From NCBI GenBank assembly GCA_030528455.1, contig JAUMYW010000001.1, positions 1 to 64,000 on the forward strand: a DNA stretch of 64,000 bases. The letters run 5' to 3'. A model generated the notes under the pieces. It was given only the letters and a program-made list of their open reading frames with translations. It searched no databases and was not told the DNA's origin. This stretch comes from Neisseria sp. (GTDB lineage: Bacteria; Pseudomonadota; Gammaproteobacteria; Burkholderiales; Neisseriaceae). The position numbers and the translations under genes were made by a program. Position 1 is the stretch's first letter, and every line of letters starts with the position of its first letter. Of the stretch, positions 50,399-60,400 are shown piece by piece.

Positions 50399-51280
50399 TC
50401 AAATCCGCCAGGTCCGCTCCACGCATTCTTTAATCAGTTTCAGGCTGCGGTCTTGTTCGAATTCGTCCAAGTAAATAAAGTAAAGCGGCAGGGTTTGGCG
50501 GAATTGGTCGAGTACTGCAATCGGGCGGCCCGCCTGAATGGCTGCTTGGGCCTTATGCGAGGGTACCATGGCAATTCCTGCGCCGTCGCAGACCAAATCG
50601 ATAATGGTTTGCGGATAATCGCAGATGATCTGGCGTTTCGGTGCCAGACGGTTGCTGCGCCAGAATTGTTGGAGGTGCTTGTTGCTGCTGGCGGAGCCGG
50701 ACATTTCAATCCAAGTAAAAGGTTCCAGACTCTGCGGGGTCGGTTCGGGCATGTCGTCCAATATGCTGTTTCGGCAAATCAGGGAATAGTAGATATTTTC
50801 TAGAAAAATGCTGCGGATGCCGCGATGGTTTAGCGTGCCCAGAAAAAAACCGCCGTGCAGTTTTTTGTCGAGAATGCGGGCAAAAATTTCACCGCTCATG
50901 CCGTATTGGATGTGCAGCTGGGTGGAAGGCGAGGCGGTTCTGATGTCTTGGACTAGGCGGCTGACTTTTTGTCCGTCAACGGGGTGGATCAGACCGATAT
51001 CGGCTTCTTCGCTATAATCGCAAGACAGGGTTTTGGCAAACTGTTCGAGTTTGTGCCGGTGCTGCATCAGGGCTTCTGCTTCGGGCAGGAATACTTCGCC
51101 CGCACGGGTCAGCTCCATGCCGTTGCTTGTGCGGATAAACAGGCTGGTGCCCAGATAGTTTTCCAATGCTTTTATCTGCGCACTGACGGCAGGCTGGGAA
51201 AGAAACAGCCGTTCGGCGGCCTGAGTGAGGTTGCGGTGCTGTGCGACTGTAATAAAGGATTTCAGTTGGTTCAGGTCCAT
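50399..51280 (-). CDS. LysR family transcriptional regulator
   Basis: The 293-residue protein has an N-terminal winged HTH (LTQAAERLFLSQPAVSAQIK, residues 18-37) and a substrate-binding domain of about 200 residues. GGAGAAACC precedes the ATG. No adjacent divergent target is clear: the next gene upstream on the plus strand is a small protein of unknown function. The regulon is unknown. Confidence 0.88.
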   Translation of the reverse strand: MDLNQLKSFITVAQHRNLTQAAERLFLSQPAVSAQIKALENYLGTSLFIRTSNGMELTRAGEVFLPEAEALMQHRHKLEQFAKTLSCDYSEEADIGLIHPVDGQKVSRLVQDIRTASPSTQLHIQYGMSGEIFARILDKKLHGGFFLGTLNHRGIRSIFLENIYYSLICRNSILDDMPEPTPQSLEPFTWIEMSGSASSNKHLQQFWRSNRLAPKRQIICDYPQTIIDLVCDGAGIAMVPSHKAQAAIQAGRPIAVLDQFRQTLPLYFIYLDEFEQDRSLKLIKECVERTWRI

Positions 51281-51482
51281 CGGTTTCTCCGTGTTCGTGA
51301 TGTTTTTTTGTTGTTCTCGCAGTTTTCAGAATATTGTTTTAACAGTTTTTAACATATTAAGCAATCGGTTTGGGCGGAAGGCTGCAGACGGCCTGCTGTC
51401 AGCCTGTGCGGAGAGCGCGCATTTCCGTTTGATTCTGCTATGCAGTACAATTGCCCGGAATTTTGGCTGAAAGGGCATTTTT

Positions 51483-51842
51483 ATGTATTTTGTTGACCGC
51501 AGTGCGGTGGTTTTGAAACCTACCCAAGTATTTTTAGATTGGTTGAAATCGACAGATGAAAACGCGCCGGAGCTGACTTTGGAGCAAATCCGCAGCAACT
51601 GTACGGTGTATCTGGTGCCTGAGTTCGATACTCCCGAAGCAGTGGTGGCGTATTTCGACGAGTGTTACGAGAAGATTTTCCAAGCGGAAGTGTCGGCTTG
51701 GGAAGAGAACCCTGAAAAATGGCCGGAAAGCATGGATTTGCAGGCATTTTGGAGGTTTTTCGATGTGGAAATCAACGATATGGTTTTGGATATGGAGGAC
51801 GCCGGTATTCAGGTGTCGCCCGTATTCGACCACGATCGTTAA
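51483..51842 (+). CDS. Conserved acidic protein of unknown function
   Basis: The 119-residue protein (MYFVDRSAVVLKPTQVFLDW start) is very acidic, with an EDAGIQVSP-type end. It resembles small conserved proteins seen in other proteobacteria, but no function is known to me. A TACAAT box (51446-51451) lies upstream. Its stop is 10 nt before the next gene, suggesting an operon with it and perhaps hisS. Confidence 0.75.
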   Translation: MYFVDRSAVVLKPTQVFLDWLKSTDENAPELTLEQIRSNCTVYLVPEFDTPEAVVAYFDECYEKIFQAEVSAWEENPEKWPESMDLQAFWRFFDVEINDMVLDMEDAGIQVSPVFDHDR

Positions 51843-51852
51843 GGTTTGAAGC

Positions 51853-52281
51853 GTGCAGCCTTTTGCTTCTGGTATTGTGCCGTCGGGATATGGATCGGCG
51901 GCGGTTGTACTGTTGCATTCCGCAGCTTTGGTCGTGAGTGTTTTTTATGTTGGCGGCATTGCATTCTGGGGCTGGGCCGCTGCCTTGTCGGCCAGTCTGT
52001 TTTATGCGTGGCGTCGGCAGCGTTTGAAATTTCCCCGAGCGGTCCGGAAGTTGGAAATCGATACGCGTGGCCGCGCATTTTTGACTTTGTACGGACAAAC
52101 GGAGAACATCGAGGCCGTACTGCTGCCGCAAAGTTTGGCCAACCGGACGTTCTGCCTGCTGATCTGGCAGACGGAACAGGGTATTGTCCGCCAGCATCTG
52201 CTGCCGGATATGCTGCCGTCTGCAGCTTACCGCCGCATTTTGGTTTGGGCGCGTTACGGCAGTACGTCCGGTTTGCAGTAG
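51853..52281 (+). CDS. YgfX/CptA-like membrane protein
   Basis: The 142-residue protein starts at GTG (51853). Two hydrophobic helices (about residues 15-50) are followed by a soluble domain ending in HLLPDMLPSAAYRRILVWAR, reminiscent of the YgfX family (small membrane proteins of the CptAB module). The partner SdhE/CptB is not adjacent, so the assignment is tentative. AAGGTTTGAAGC may serve as the ribosome-binding site. Confidence 0.5.
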   Translation: MQPFASGIVPSGYGSAAVVLLHSAALVVSVFYVGGIAFWGWAAALSASLFYAWRRQRLKFPRAVRKLEIDTRGRAFLTLYGQTENIEAVLLPQSLANRTFCLLIWQTEQGIVRQHLLPDMLPSAAYRRILVWARYGSTSGLQ

Positions 52282-52307
52282 GCGCAGCCGGAAAGGTCAA
52301 AATCGGC

Positions 52308-52313
52308 TATAAT
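52308..52313 (+). promoter_or_regulatory. hisS -10 box
   Basis: A perfect TATAAT lies at 52308-52313 with no clear -35. The hisS ATG is at 52397; a DUS (near 52351) lies in between. Confidence 0.45.
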
Positions 52314-52396
52314 TCCGAGTTTTCCGCAGCCGCTTGTCTGACTGCAGGGGCTGCAGACGGCACCGGCTTGTTTCTTAATTGCTTGCAAAGATTGAT

Positions 52397-53689
52397 ATGG
52401 CACAAAAAATCAGAGCGGTAAAAGGCATGAACGACCTTTTGCCCGTAGAACAGAAAGATTTCAAACTGACAGCTGCGTTCTGGCAGGCTTTTGAAGAGCG
52501 CATCGCAGGCTGGACCAGACGTTACGGTTACCGGCAAATCCGTACGCCGATTGTAGAGCAGACGGGTCTGTTTGTACGCTCCATCGGGGAAGAAACCGAT
52601 GTGGTGGGCAAAGAAATGTATACTTTTTCCGACTCCAACGATACCCTGAGCCTGTCGCTGAGACCGGAGGGTACGGCTTCCTGTCTGCGTGCGGTAGTCG
52701 AGCACAACCTGTTGTACAATGCACCGCAAAAACTTTGGTATATGGGACCGATGTTCCGTCGGGAGCGTCCGCAGAAGGGCCGTTACCGCCAATTTCATCA
52801 GGTCGGCGTGGAAGCTTTGGGCTTTGAGGGGCCGGATATTGATGCGGAAATTGTGGCGATGTGTGCCGATTTGTGGCGTGAACTGGGTATTCTGGAACAC
52901 CTGACCCTGGAAATCAACTGCTTGGGCAACCGTGAAGAGCGTGCCGCCCACCGTGCCGCTTTAGTCGAATACCTGACGCAATATGAAACAGAATTGGACG
53001 AAGACGGCAAGCGCCGCCTGAAAACTAATCCTTTGCGTGTATTGGATACCAAAAATCCCGCTTTGCAGGATATTTGCAATGCTGCCCCGCGTTTGGTTGA
53101 TTATTTGGGTGAAACTTCCCGCACACATTACGCGGGTTTCAAGGCTTTGTTGGACGGCTTGGGTATTGCATATGTGGAAAACCACCGTCTCGTACGCGGC
53201 TTGGATTACTATAATCAAACCGTATTCGAATGGACGACCGATAAGTTGGGTGCGCAGGCAACCGTTTGCGGCGGCGGCAGATACGACGGTCTGATTGAAG
53301 AATTGGGCGGCAGCCCGGCACCGTCTATCGGTTTTGCTATGGGTGTGGAGCGTTTGCTGCTGCTGGTTCATGAATATGGCCGTCTGGAAAGCCATGCTGC
53401 GCCTGACGTTTATGTCATGCAGCAGGGTGAAGGAAGCCTTCTCGCGGCGATGAAGCTGGCGCAGGATTTGCGGACGGGCGGTTTGGACGTTTTGCAGTAC
53501 AGCGGAAGTCAAAATCTGAAAGCACAAATGAAAAAAGCCGATGCCTCGGGTGCTCGTTTTGCCGTGATTGTCGGCGAAAGCGAAGCCGCTGCCGGACAGG
53601 CGACTCTGAAAGACCTGCGCGGCGGTGCGGAACAGCAAACCGTATCCGCAATCGACGCACTTGCAATTTTGACGGAATGGAAGCAATAA
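52397..53689 (+). CDS. hisS: Histidyl-tRNA synthetase
   Basis: The 430-residue class II synthetase has the opening [11 protein letters not shown], motif 2 in [19 protein letters not shown], the HisA signature [15 protein letters not shown] and motif 3 GVERLLLL. The ATG at 52397 is favoured over the TTG at 52379. yfgM starts 1 nt after the stop. Confidence 0.95.
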   Translation: MAQKIRAVKGMNDLLPVEQKDFKLTAAFWQAFEERIAGWTRRYGYRQIRTPIVEQTGLFVRSIGEETDVVGKEMYTFSDSNDTLSLSLRPEGTASCLRAVVEHNLLYNAPQKLWYMGPMFRRERPQKGRYRQFHQVGVEALGFEGPDIDAEIVAMCADLWRELGILEHLTLEINCLGNREERAAHRAALVEYLTQYETELDEDGKRRLKTNPLRVLDTKNPALQDICNAAPRLVDYLGETSRTHYAGFKALLDGLGIAYVENHRLVRGLDYYNQTVFEWTTDKLGAQATVCGGGRYDGLIEELGGSPAPSIGFAMGVERLLLLVHEYGRLESHAAPDVYVMQQGEGSLLAAMKLAQDLRTGGLDVLQYSGSQNLKAQMKKADASGARFAVIVGESEAAAGQATLKDLRGGAEQQTVSAIDALAILTEWKQ

Positions 53690-53690
53690 A

Positions 53691-54323
53691 ATGGCAGCAC
53701 ATTTGGAAGAACAACAGGATTTGGAAAATTTCAAACATTTCTGGCGGACGTGGGGGCGCTGGATTTTTGTCATTCTGTTGGCGGCGGCCCTAAGCTATTT
53801 AGGCTGGACTGTGTACCGGCAGCATCAGGAGGACCGCAACAGAGAAGCTGCGGCACTGCTGGCGGATTTGGCTGAAAAAGCGCAAGCAGGACAGGACGGC
53901 GGACAGGCCGTCAACAGTGTCTTGCAGAATCTCCAGCAGAACTATGCCGACAGTATTGCGGCGGCACAGGCCAGCATGATGGTGGCGGCAAGCGAGTTTG
54001 ACAAAGGCCGTTACGAAACAGCCGAAGCACATTTGAACTGGGTGCTTAAACACCAGAACACCCCTTTCGTGTCGGCTTTGGCGGTACAGCGTCTGGCTGT
54101 AGTGCAGTTACAGCAGCAAAAATACGATGCAGCATTGGCTACCCTGAACACTCCCGTTGATGCGGCATTCTCAGGGATGATTGATGAAATGCGCGGCGAT
54201 GTGCTGTCGGCTCAAAACAAACAGCAGGAGGCACTGGCCGCTTATGAAGCCGCTTTGACCAAAGTCGGCGAGCATGATGCGGCGCGTGAATTGCTGAAGC
54301 TGAAAGCCGAAGCCTTGAAATAA
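53691..54323 (+). CDS. YfgM family ancillary SecYEG translocon protein
   Basis: The 210-residue protein has a short cytoplasmic start, one membrane helix (about residues 24-42) and a periplasmic TPR-like helical domain ([24 protein letters not shown]). YfgM interacts with PpiD at the translocon. It is coupled to hisS (1-nt gap). In many proteobacteria bamB lies between yfgM and der; here it is absent. Confidence 0.85.
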   Translation: MAAHLEEQQDLENFKHFWRTWGRWIFVILLAAALSYLGWTVYRQHQEDRNREAAALLADLAEKAQAGQDGGQAVNSVLQNLQQNYADSIAAAQASMMVAASEFDKGRYETAEAHLNWVLKHQNTPFVSALAVQRLAVVQLQQQKYDAALATLNTPVDAAFSGMIDEMRGDVLSAQNKQQEALAAYEAALTKVGEHDAARELLKLKAEALK

Positions 54324-54331
54324 AGTTTTGC

Positions 54332-54368
54332 AGCCGTCTGCAGATTTTCGCAAGAGCTGCAGACGGCT
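54332..54368 (+). terminator. Inverted DUS pair after yfgM
   Basis: AGCCGTCTGCAG (54332-54343) pairs with CTGCAGACGGCT (54357-54368), a 12-bp stem. There is no T-run, so termination would be weak or Rho-assisted. Confidence 0.6.
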
Positions 54369-54499
54369 TGAATCGGAAACAGGCTTGTTCGGAAAAGTTT
54401 TTTCGGACAAGCTCTTGCCGTTTGATGCTGCCGTATCCGCCAACAAAGCGGTTTCAAACTGTTTTGCGGCAGCCTGAAAATGAAAAGAAAGAACGAATT

Positions 54500-55972
54500 A
54501 TGAAACCTACGATTGCCCTGGTCGGCAGACCGAATGTCGGCAAATCCACTCTGTTCAACCGGCTGACGCGTACCAAAGACGCTTTGGTGCACGATTTGCC
54601 GGGATTGACGCGCGACCGTCATTACGGCCACGGCAAAGTCGGCAGCAAACCGTATCTGGTAATTGACACCGGCGGTTTCGAGCCTGTGGTAGACAGCGGC
54701 ATTCTGCATGAAATGGCGAAGCAGACTTTGCAGGCTGTGGACGAAGCCGATGCGGTGGTTTTCCTTGTTGATGCGCGTACCGGTCTGACCCCGCAGGACA
54801 AAATCATTGCCGACCGCCTGCGTCAGAGTCCGCGTCCGGTGTTTTTGGCGGTCAATAAAGGCGAGGGAGGCAACCGCGCCGTTTTGTCGGCAGAGTTTTA
54901 CGAACTGGCCTTGGGCGAACCGTATATCATTTCCGGCGCGCATGGAGACGGCGTGTATTATCTGATCGAAGACGTATTAGAACACTTCCCCGATGCCGAC
55001 GAAGAAAAAGAAGAAGCCAAGCATCCCGTGTTTGCCGTTATCGGCCGTCCGAATGTGGGCAAATCGACTTTGGTAAATGCCATTCTCGGGGAAGAACGCG
55101 TTATTGCCTTCGATATGGCCGGCACCACGCGCGACAGCATCCATATCGACTTCGAGCGAGAAGGCAAGCCTTTTACGATTATCGATACGGCAGGTGTGCG
55201 CCGTCGCGGAAAAGTGGACGAAGCAGTGGAAAAGTTTTCCGTGATTAAAGCCATGCAGGCTGTGGAAGCGGCAAATGTTGCCGTTTTGGTATTAGATGCA
55301 TCGCAGGACATCGCTGATCAGGATGCAACGATTGCAGGTTTCGCCTTGGAAGCAGGGCGGGCTTTGGTGGTTGCGGTGAACAAGTGGGACAGCGCGGACG
55401 AGGAGCGCAAAGAACAAATCCGCCGCGACATCGGCCGCAAACTGTATTTTCTCGATTTCGCCAAGTTCCACTTTATTTCCGCCTTAAAAGAACGTGGTAT
55501 CGACGGTTTGTTCGACAGTATCCGGCAGGCTTACGATGCTGCCATGATTAAAATGCCGACCCCGAAAATCACCCGTGTGCTGCAGACGGCATTGGAGCGG
55601 CAGGCTCCGCCGCGTGCGGGTTTGGTGCGTCCGAAAATGCGTTATGCCCATCAGGGCGGAATGAATCCGCCGGTCATTGTGGTACACGGTAATGCTTTGC
55701 AGCACATTTCGGATTCTTACACCCGTTATCTGACTCAGACTTTCCGCAAAGCCTTCAATCTTCAGGGAACGCCGCTGCGTATCCAATACAATGTTTCGGA
55801 AAACCCTTACGAAGAAGAAACCGAAAAACCGAAGAAAAAACCTTTACGCCGGGTGGCGGTAAGCAACCGTATTGCCAAACGGGAAGGTAAAAAACAGGAA
55901 AAAGAGCGTATTAAAAAGGCGGGAAACAAACGCCGGGTAAGTGTGAAAAAATTGCAGGCAGCGAAGAAATAA
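54500..55972 (+). CDS. der: Ribosome biogenesis GTPase Der
   Basis: Der (EngA) is an essential double GTPase acting in 50S assembly. The 490-residue protein has two GTPase domains, both opening with GRPNVGKS (residues 8 and about 182), DTGG and [10 protein letters not shown] switch regions, NKGEG and NKWD motifs, and a KH-like C-terminal domain followed by a lysine-rich tail. The ATG at 54500 begins the first domain. Confidence 0.95.
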   Translation: MKPTIALVGRPNVGKSTLFNRLTRTKDALVHDLPGLTRDRHYGHGKVGSKPYLVIDTGGFEPVVDSGILHEMAKQTLQAVDEADAVVFLVDARTGLTPQDKIIADRLRQSPRPVFLAVNKGEGGNRAVLSAEFYELALGEPYIISGAHGDGVYYLIEDVLEHFPDADEEKEEAKHPVFAVIGRPNVGKSTLVNAILGEERVIAFDMAGTTRDSIHIDFEREGKPFTIIDTAGVRRRGKVDEAVEKFSVIKAMQAVEAANVAVLVLDASQDIADQDATIAGFALEAGRALVVAVNKWDSADEERKEQIRRDIGRKLYFLDFAKFHFISALKERGIDGLFDSIRQAYDAAMIKMPTPKITRVLQTALERQAPPRAGLVRPKMRYAHQGGMNPPVIVVHGNALQHISDSYTRYLTQTFRKAFNLQGTPLRIQYNVSENPYEEETEKPKKKPLRRVAVSNRIAKREGKKQEKERIKKAGNKRRVSVKKLQAAKK

Positions 55973-56014
55973 GATACTGTGAAGTTTTGTTAAGCTCTTT
56001 TGAGCCTGTAATAT

Positions 56015-56070
56015 GTAAGCGGTTTTTCTTCTAAAAAACATTAGGAAAAAATCGGGTTTCCGCTTACAAT
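56015..56070 (+). promoter_or_regulatory. hfq promoter with overlapping inverted repeat
   Basis: A candidate promoter is TTAGGA (56041-56046), 18 bp, TACAAT (56065-56070), 57 nt before hfq. GTAAGCGG (56015-56022) and CCGCTTAC (56060-56067) are exact inverted copies; the second overlaps the -10 box. The repeat could be an operator or an mRNA fold. Confidence 0.45.
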
Positions 56071-56127
56071 CACGGCTTATGTTTGCCCGTGCAAACCGAA
56101 AATCATAATCAAAACGGAGTAAAAACA

Positions 56128-56373
56128 ATGGCCGCTAAGGGACAATTATTACAAGATCCTTTTTTGAATGCTTTGCGCAAAGAGCATGTTCCTGTGTCGA
56201 TTTATCTGGTTAACGGCATCAAGCTGCAAGGACAGGTGGAGTCTTTCGACCAATACGTCGTATTGCTGCGCAACACATCGGTTACCCAAATGGTGTACAA
56301 GCACGCGATTTCGACCATCGTTCCTGCCCGCGCCGTCAGTCTGCAGCAAGACAACAAGGCCGATAGCGAATAA
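56128..56373 (+). CDS. hfq: RNA chaperone Hfq
   Basis: The 81-residue protein is a short Hfq: Sm1 core ([20 protein letters not shown]), FDQYVVLL and the Sm2 [12 protein letters not shown]. It has a very short C-terminal tail. Hfq hexamers pair small RNAs with mRNAs. GGAG lies at a good distance from the ATG. It follows der rather than miaA-hflX as in enterobacteria. Confidence 0.96.
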   Translation: MAAKGQLLQDPFLNALRKEHVPVSIYLVNGIKLQGQVESFDQYVVLLRNTSVTQMVYKHAISTIVPARAVSLQQDNKADSE

Positions 56374-56378
56374 GTTGC

Positions 56379-56406
56379 AGCCCTGCCGTCGAGCAGGGCT
56401 TTTTTA
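56379..56406 (+). terminator. hfq terminator
   Basis: AGCCCTGC (56379-56386) pairs with GCAGGGCT (56393-56400), followed by six T. Confidence 0.92.
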
Positions 56407-56487
56407 TGCCTGATTGTTATGCGGCGTTCGGGTAAGACGCACGTTTGGCTTATACGGGTATGGAAGGAGTGTCTGAAACCGCCGCTT

Positions 56488-56759
56488 TCAGGCGGATCCG
56501 TGTTCCGATACGGCCAGCTGCTCGAACACGGGGCAGGGCGTGTGTTGTGCGGTGCATTTTTCAGCATCATCAGCGTTTTGACGGATTCTATCGAAAAGCC
56601 CAGCTGACGGCAGTTTTTGATGGATATGAGCTGTTCGAGATTTTCCTGACAGTATATGCGGTAGCCGTTCGGCAAGCGTTGAGGAGCAGGCAGCAAACCG
56701 TTTTTCTCGTAATAGCGTATGGTTTGCCGCTTTTTTTTGCTTAATTCTTTAATTTTCAT
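56488..56759 (-). pseudogene. MerR family regulator remnant
   Basis: The frame starts as a MerR regulator of the metal-sensing branch (TIRYYEKNGLLPAPQR, NGYRIY, LEQLISIKNCRQLGFSIESV). About five residues of the first HTH helix are missing next to an A-run, and after LKNAPHNT a frame change gives TPCPVFEQL then a stop at 56488-56490, well short of a full regulator. The long frame continuing to 56202 across hfq is spurious. It is divergent from a cation-efflux remnant. Confidence 0.75.
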
Positions 56760-56774
56760 GAATCGGTTTCAGAC

Positions 56775-56805
56775 TTGACCTTGTAGCTGCTGCAGACTTT
56801 ACACT
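56775..56805 (+). promoter_or_regulatory. MerR-type promoter with 19-bp spacer
   Basis: TTGACC (56775-56780) and TACACT (56800-56805) are separated by 19 bp, the overlong spacing typical of MerR-activated promoters. The spacer contains an imperfect dyad (CTTGTAGC...GCTGCAGAC). It faces the cation-efflux remnant. Confidence 0.7.
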
Positions 56806-56837
56806 TGCCTGAACGTTTCAACAAGAAGGAAGCAACA

Positions 56838-57318
56838 ATGACGGCACACAATCATCAATCGGCAAATCATCATCACGGACACGGGGCGGATAACCGCCGT
56901 ATTCTGCTTGCCAGCCTGCTGTTAATCGTATCGTTTATGTCGGTGGAGTTTGCCGCCGGTTATTATGTTGGACAGCTTGGCACTGCTGGCCGATGCGGGT
57001 CATATGGCGAACGATGCTCTATCTCTGCTGCTGGCTTTGTTTCTTTCGACACGCAAACAGCATTTTTTCGCCCTGCTGAACGGGTTGTCGCTGGTTGCGG
57101 TGGCATGGGTGATTTTGCTGGAAGCATTTGAACGTTGGAGGATGCCGTAGGAAACGGCGGTTTTGCCGATGTTGGGCGTGGCGGCGGCAGGCTTGGGCAT
57201 TTATTTGTTCGACTGGTATTGGCCGGATATTGCTGCGGCTGTTCTGTTGAGCGTGTTAGTGTTGAAAAGCGGTTTGGCAATCAGTCGGGAGGCTTGGCGG
57301 CAGTGGCGGAACGTTTGA
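56838..57318 (+). pseudogene. Cation diffusion facilitator (CzcD-like) remnant
   Basis: The start is a normal CDF N-terminus with a histidine-rich stretch (HNHQSANHHHGHG) and a first helix ending in EFAAGYY. A frameshift near 56965-56972 separates it from DSLALLADAGHMANDALSLL (57-kb region), which retains the metal-site HxxxD. A TAG at 57148-57150 then interrupts the frame, and the downstream GVAAAGLGIYLFDW to DIAAAVLLSVLV joins distant parts, implying an internal deletion of roughly 90 residues. The gene ends at 57318. CDF proteins export zinc, cobalt or cadmium. Three independent lesions show it is dead. Confidence 0.85.
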
Positions 57319-57472
57319 TTTGGGTAAATGCTTTCGGTTCGGCTACAATATCCGGTTTACAGGCCGTCTGAGAACGGCATCGGTTCTTTTTAGGTTTCAG
57401 TCGGCCAAAGGGGCCGGATAGCCGTTTCGAACTGTTTTTCAATTTCAAATTTTTCAAATCTATTTGTTTCTT

Positions 57473-60400
57473 ATGAATTTCCCGCTCCCGAAACCGAAAG
57501 AAAAATCACGCTGGCAGGGTTTGTCTGCCGGCAGTCTGCCGTTTGTACTCGCGCAACATCTGCCGCAGGACAAATTGAAAGTGGTTCTGACCGAAGATGT
57601 CGAACAGGCTTTGCGTTTGCAGACGGCATGGCAGTTTTTCCGTCCGCAGGATAAGGCCGTGTTTCTGCCCAATTGGGAAACGCTGCCGTACGAACGTTTT
57701 TCGCCGCATCAGGACTTGGTTTCCGAACGGCTGTCGGTATTGTGGCAGTTGAAAAACAGGCAGGCCGACGTTTTGTTCGTGCCGGTGGCCACCGCCATGC
57801 AGAAACTCGCGCCGGTATCGTTTTTGATGGGGCGCACGTTTTGGCTGAAAACCGGCCAGGCTTTGGATATCGCCGCGCTGCGGGAAAATTTGGTGGAAGC
57901 CGGTTACAGCCATGTTTCCAACGTGATTACCGCCGGCGAATTCGCCTTGCGCGGCGGCATTTTGGATATTTTTCCTAGCGGCAGCGACGCGCCCTACCGC
58001 TTGGATATGTTCGGCGACGAAATCGACAGCATCAAAACCTTCGACCCCGACACCCAGCGCACCATCGCGCCCGTTTCCGAAATCCGCCTGCTGCCCGCGC
58101 ACGAGTTCCCCACCGACGACGACGCGCAAAAAATCTTCCGCGGCCGTTTCCGCGAAGAAATCGAGGGCGACTACAACGCCGCCACCGTTTATAAAGCCGT
58201 GAGCAGTGGCCATTTCGGCGCGGGCGTGGAATATTATCTGCCGCTGTTTTTTGAAAACGAATTGGCCACGCTGTTCGACTACATCGGCGAAGATGCGCTG
58301 CTGGTGTGCATAGGCGATGTGAACGCCGCCGCCGCCCGCTTTTGGGCAGACGTGAAATCGCGTTTTACGATGGCGCAGGGCGACGAAACCTACCCGCCTT
58401 TGCTTCCACAGCATTTGTATCTCAGTGAAGACCGGTTTGTCGGCCGTCTGAAACTTTACGGCCAAATCCTGCCCGACTTCCACGGCAAACAACACGCTTT
58501 GCCCGATGTGGCCGTGAACCGTCAATCCGAAACTCCGCTCGCCGCGCTGCAAAGTTTTCAGACAGGCTTTAACGGCAAGGTATTGCTGTGTGCAGAAAGC
58601 GCGGGCCGCCGCGAAACCATGCTCGGCTTTATGCAGCAGCACGGCCTGAAAGCGCACAGTGTGGACGGCTGGCAGGCGTTTTTAGACAGCGACGCGCCTT
58701 TGTGCATTACCGTAACGCAGTTGGCTTATGGGTTTCAGTTGCCGCCTGAACAGGGATTTGGTACGGTTTTTCCCCATTTTGCAGACGGCATTGCCGTCAT
58801 CACCGAATCCGATTTGTATCAATACGTCGCCCGCAGCCGCACCCCGCGCTGCAAAAAGCATGCCCAAGTTTCAGACGGCCTCTTGCGCGACTTGGCCGAA
58901 ATCAACATCGGCGACCCCGTGGTACACGAAGAACACGGCATCGGCCGCTATATGGGCTTGGTCAACATGGATCTGGGCGAGGGCGGTAACGAAATGATGC
59001 TGCTCGAATACGCAGGCGAAGCGCAGCTTTACGTGCCCGTGTCCAACCTGCACCTCATCAGCCGCTATTCCGGCCACGCCCACGAAAACGTGCAGCTGCA
59101 CAAACTCGGCACTGCCGCATGGAGCAAAGCCAAACGCAAAGCCGCCGAAAAAGCGCGCGACACCGCCGCCGAACTGCTCAACCTCTACGCCCAACGCGCC
59201 GCGCAGGAAGGCTTTAAATTCCCATTCAACGAGTCGGACTACCAAGCCTTTTCAGACGGCTTCGGCTACGAAGAAACCGAAGACCAAGCCGCCGCCATCG
59301 CCGCCGTGCTGCAAGACCTCACCCAAGGCAAGCCGATGGACAGGCTCGTGTGCGGCGATGTCGGCTTCGGCAAAACCGAAGTCGCCCTGCGCGCCGCCTT
59401 TGTGGCGGTGATGGGAGGCAAACAAGTGGCCGTGCTTGCGCCCACCACATTGCTGGTTGAGCAGCACGCCCAAAATTTCAGCGACCGCTTCGCCGATTTT
59501 CCCGTGAGAACCGCCCAACTTTCCCGCTTCAACAGCAGCAAAGAAACCAAAGCCACGCTCGCCGGCATGGCCGACGGCACGGTCGATATCGTGATCGGCA
59601 CGCACAAACTCGTGCAGGACGATATTCAATTCAAAAACTTAGGCTTGGTGATTATCGACGAAGAACACCGCTTCGGCGTGCGCCAAAAAGAGCAGCTCAA
59701 ACGCCTGCGCGCCAACGTCGACATTCTCACGCTCACCGCCACCCCCATTCCGCGAACCCTCAGCATGGCGCTCGAAGGCCTGCGCGATTTTTCGCTCATT
59801 ACCACCGCCCCCAGCCGCCGCCTTGCCGTCAAAACCTTCGTCAAACCCTTCAGCGAAGGCAGCGTGCGCGAAGCCGTATTGCGCGAACTCAAACGCGGCG
59901 GGCAGGTATTCTTTTTACACAACGAAGTCGAAACCATCGAAAACATGCGCGAACGCCTCGAAACCCTGCTGCCCGAAGCCCGCATCGGCGTTGCCCACGG
60001 CCAATTGCGCGAGCGCGAACTCGAACAAGTGATGCGCGACTTCTTACAACAACGCTTCAACGTGCTGCTCTGTTCCACCATCATCGAAACCGGCATCGAC
60101 ATTCCCAACGCCAACACCATCATCATCAACCGCGCCGATCGTTTCGGCCTCGCCCAACTGCACCAACTGCGCGGGCGGGTAGGCCGCAGCCACCACCAAG
60201 CCTACGCCTACCTGCTCACGCCCGAATACATCACCAAAGATGCCGAAAAACGCCTTGATGCCATTTCCGCCGCAGACGAACTCGGCGCAGGCTTTACCCT
60301 GGCCATGCAGGATTTGGAAATCCGAGGCGCGGGCGAAATTCTCGGCGAAGGGCAGAGCGGCGAAATGATGCAGGTCGGCTTCACCCTCTACACCGAAATG

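Noticed and set aside
56202..56487. Extension of the MerR-like frame across hfq
   Set aside because: It is antisense to hfq and loses all MerR similarity after the frame change.
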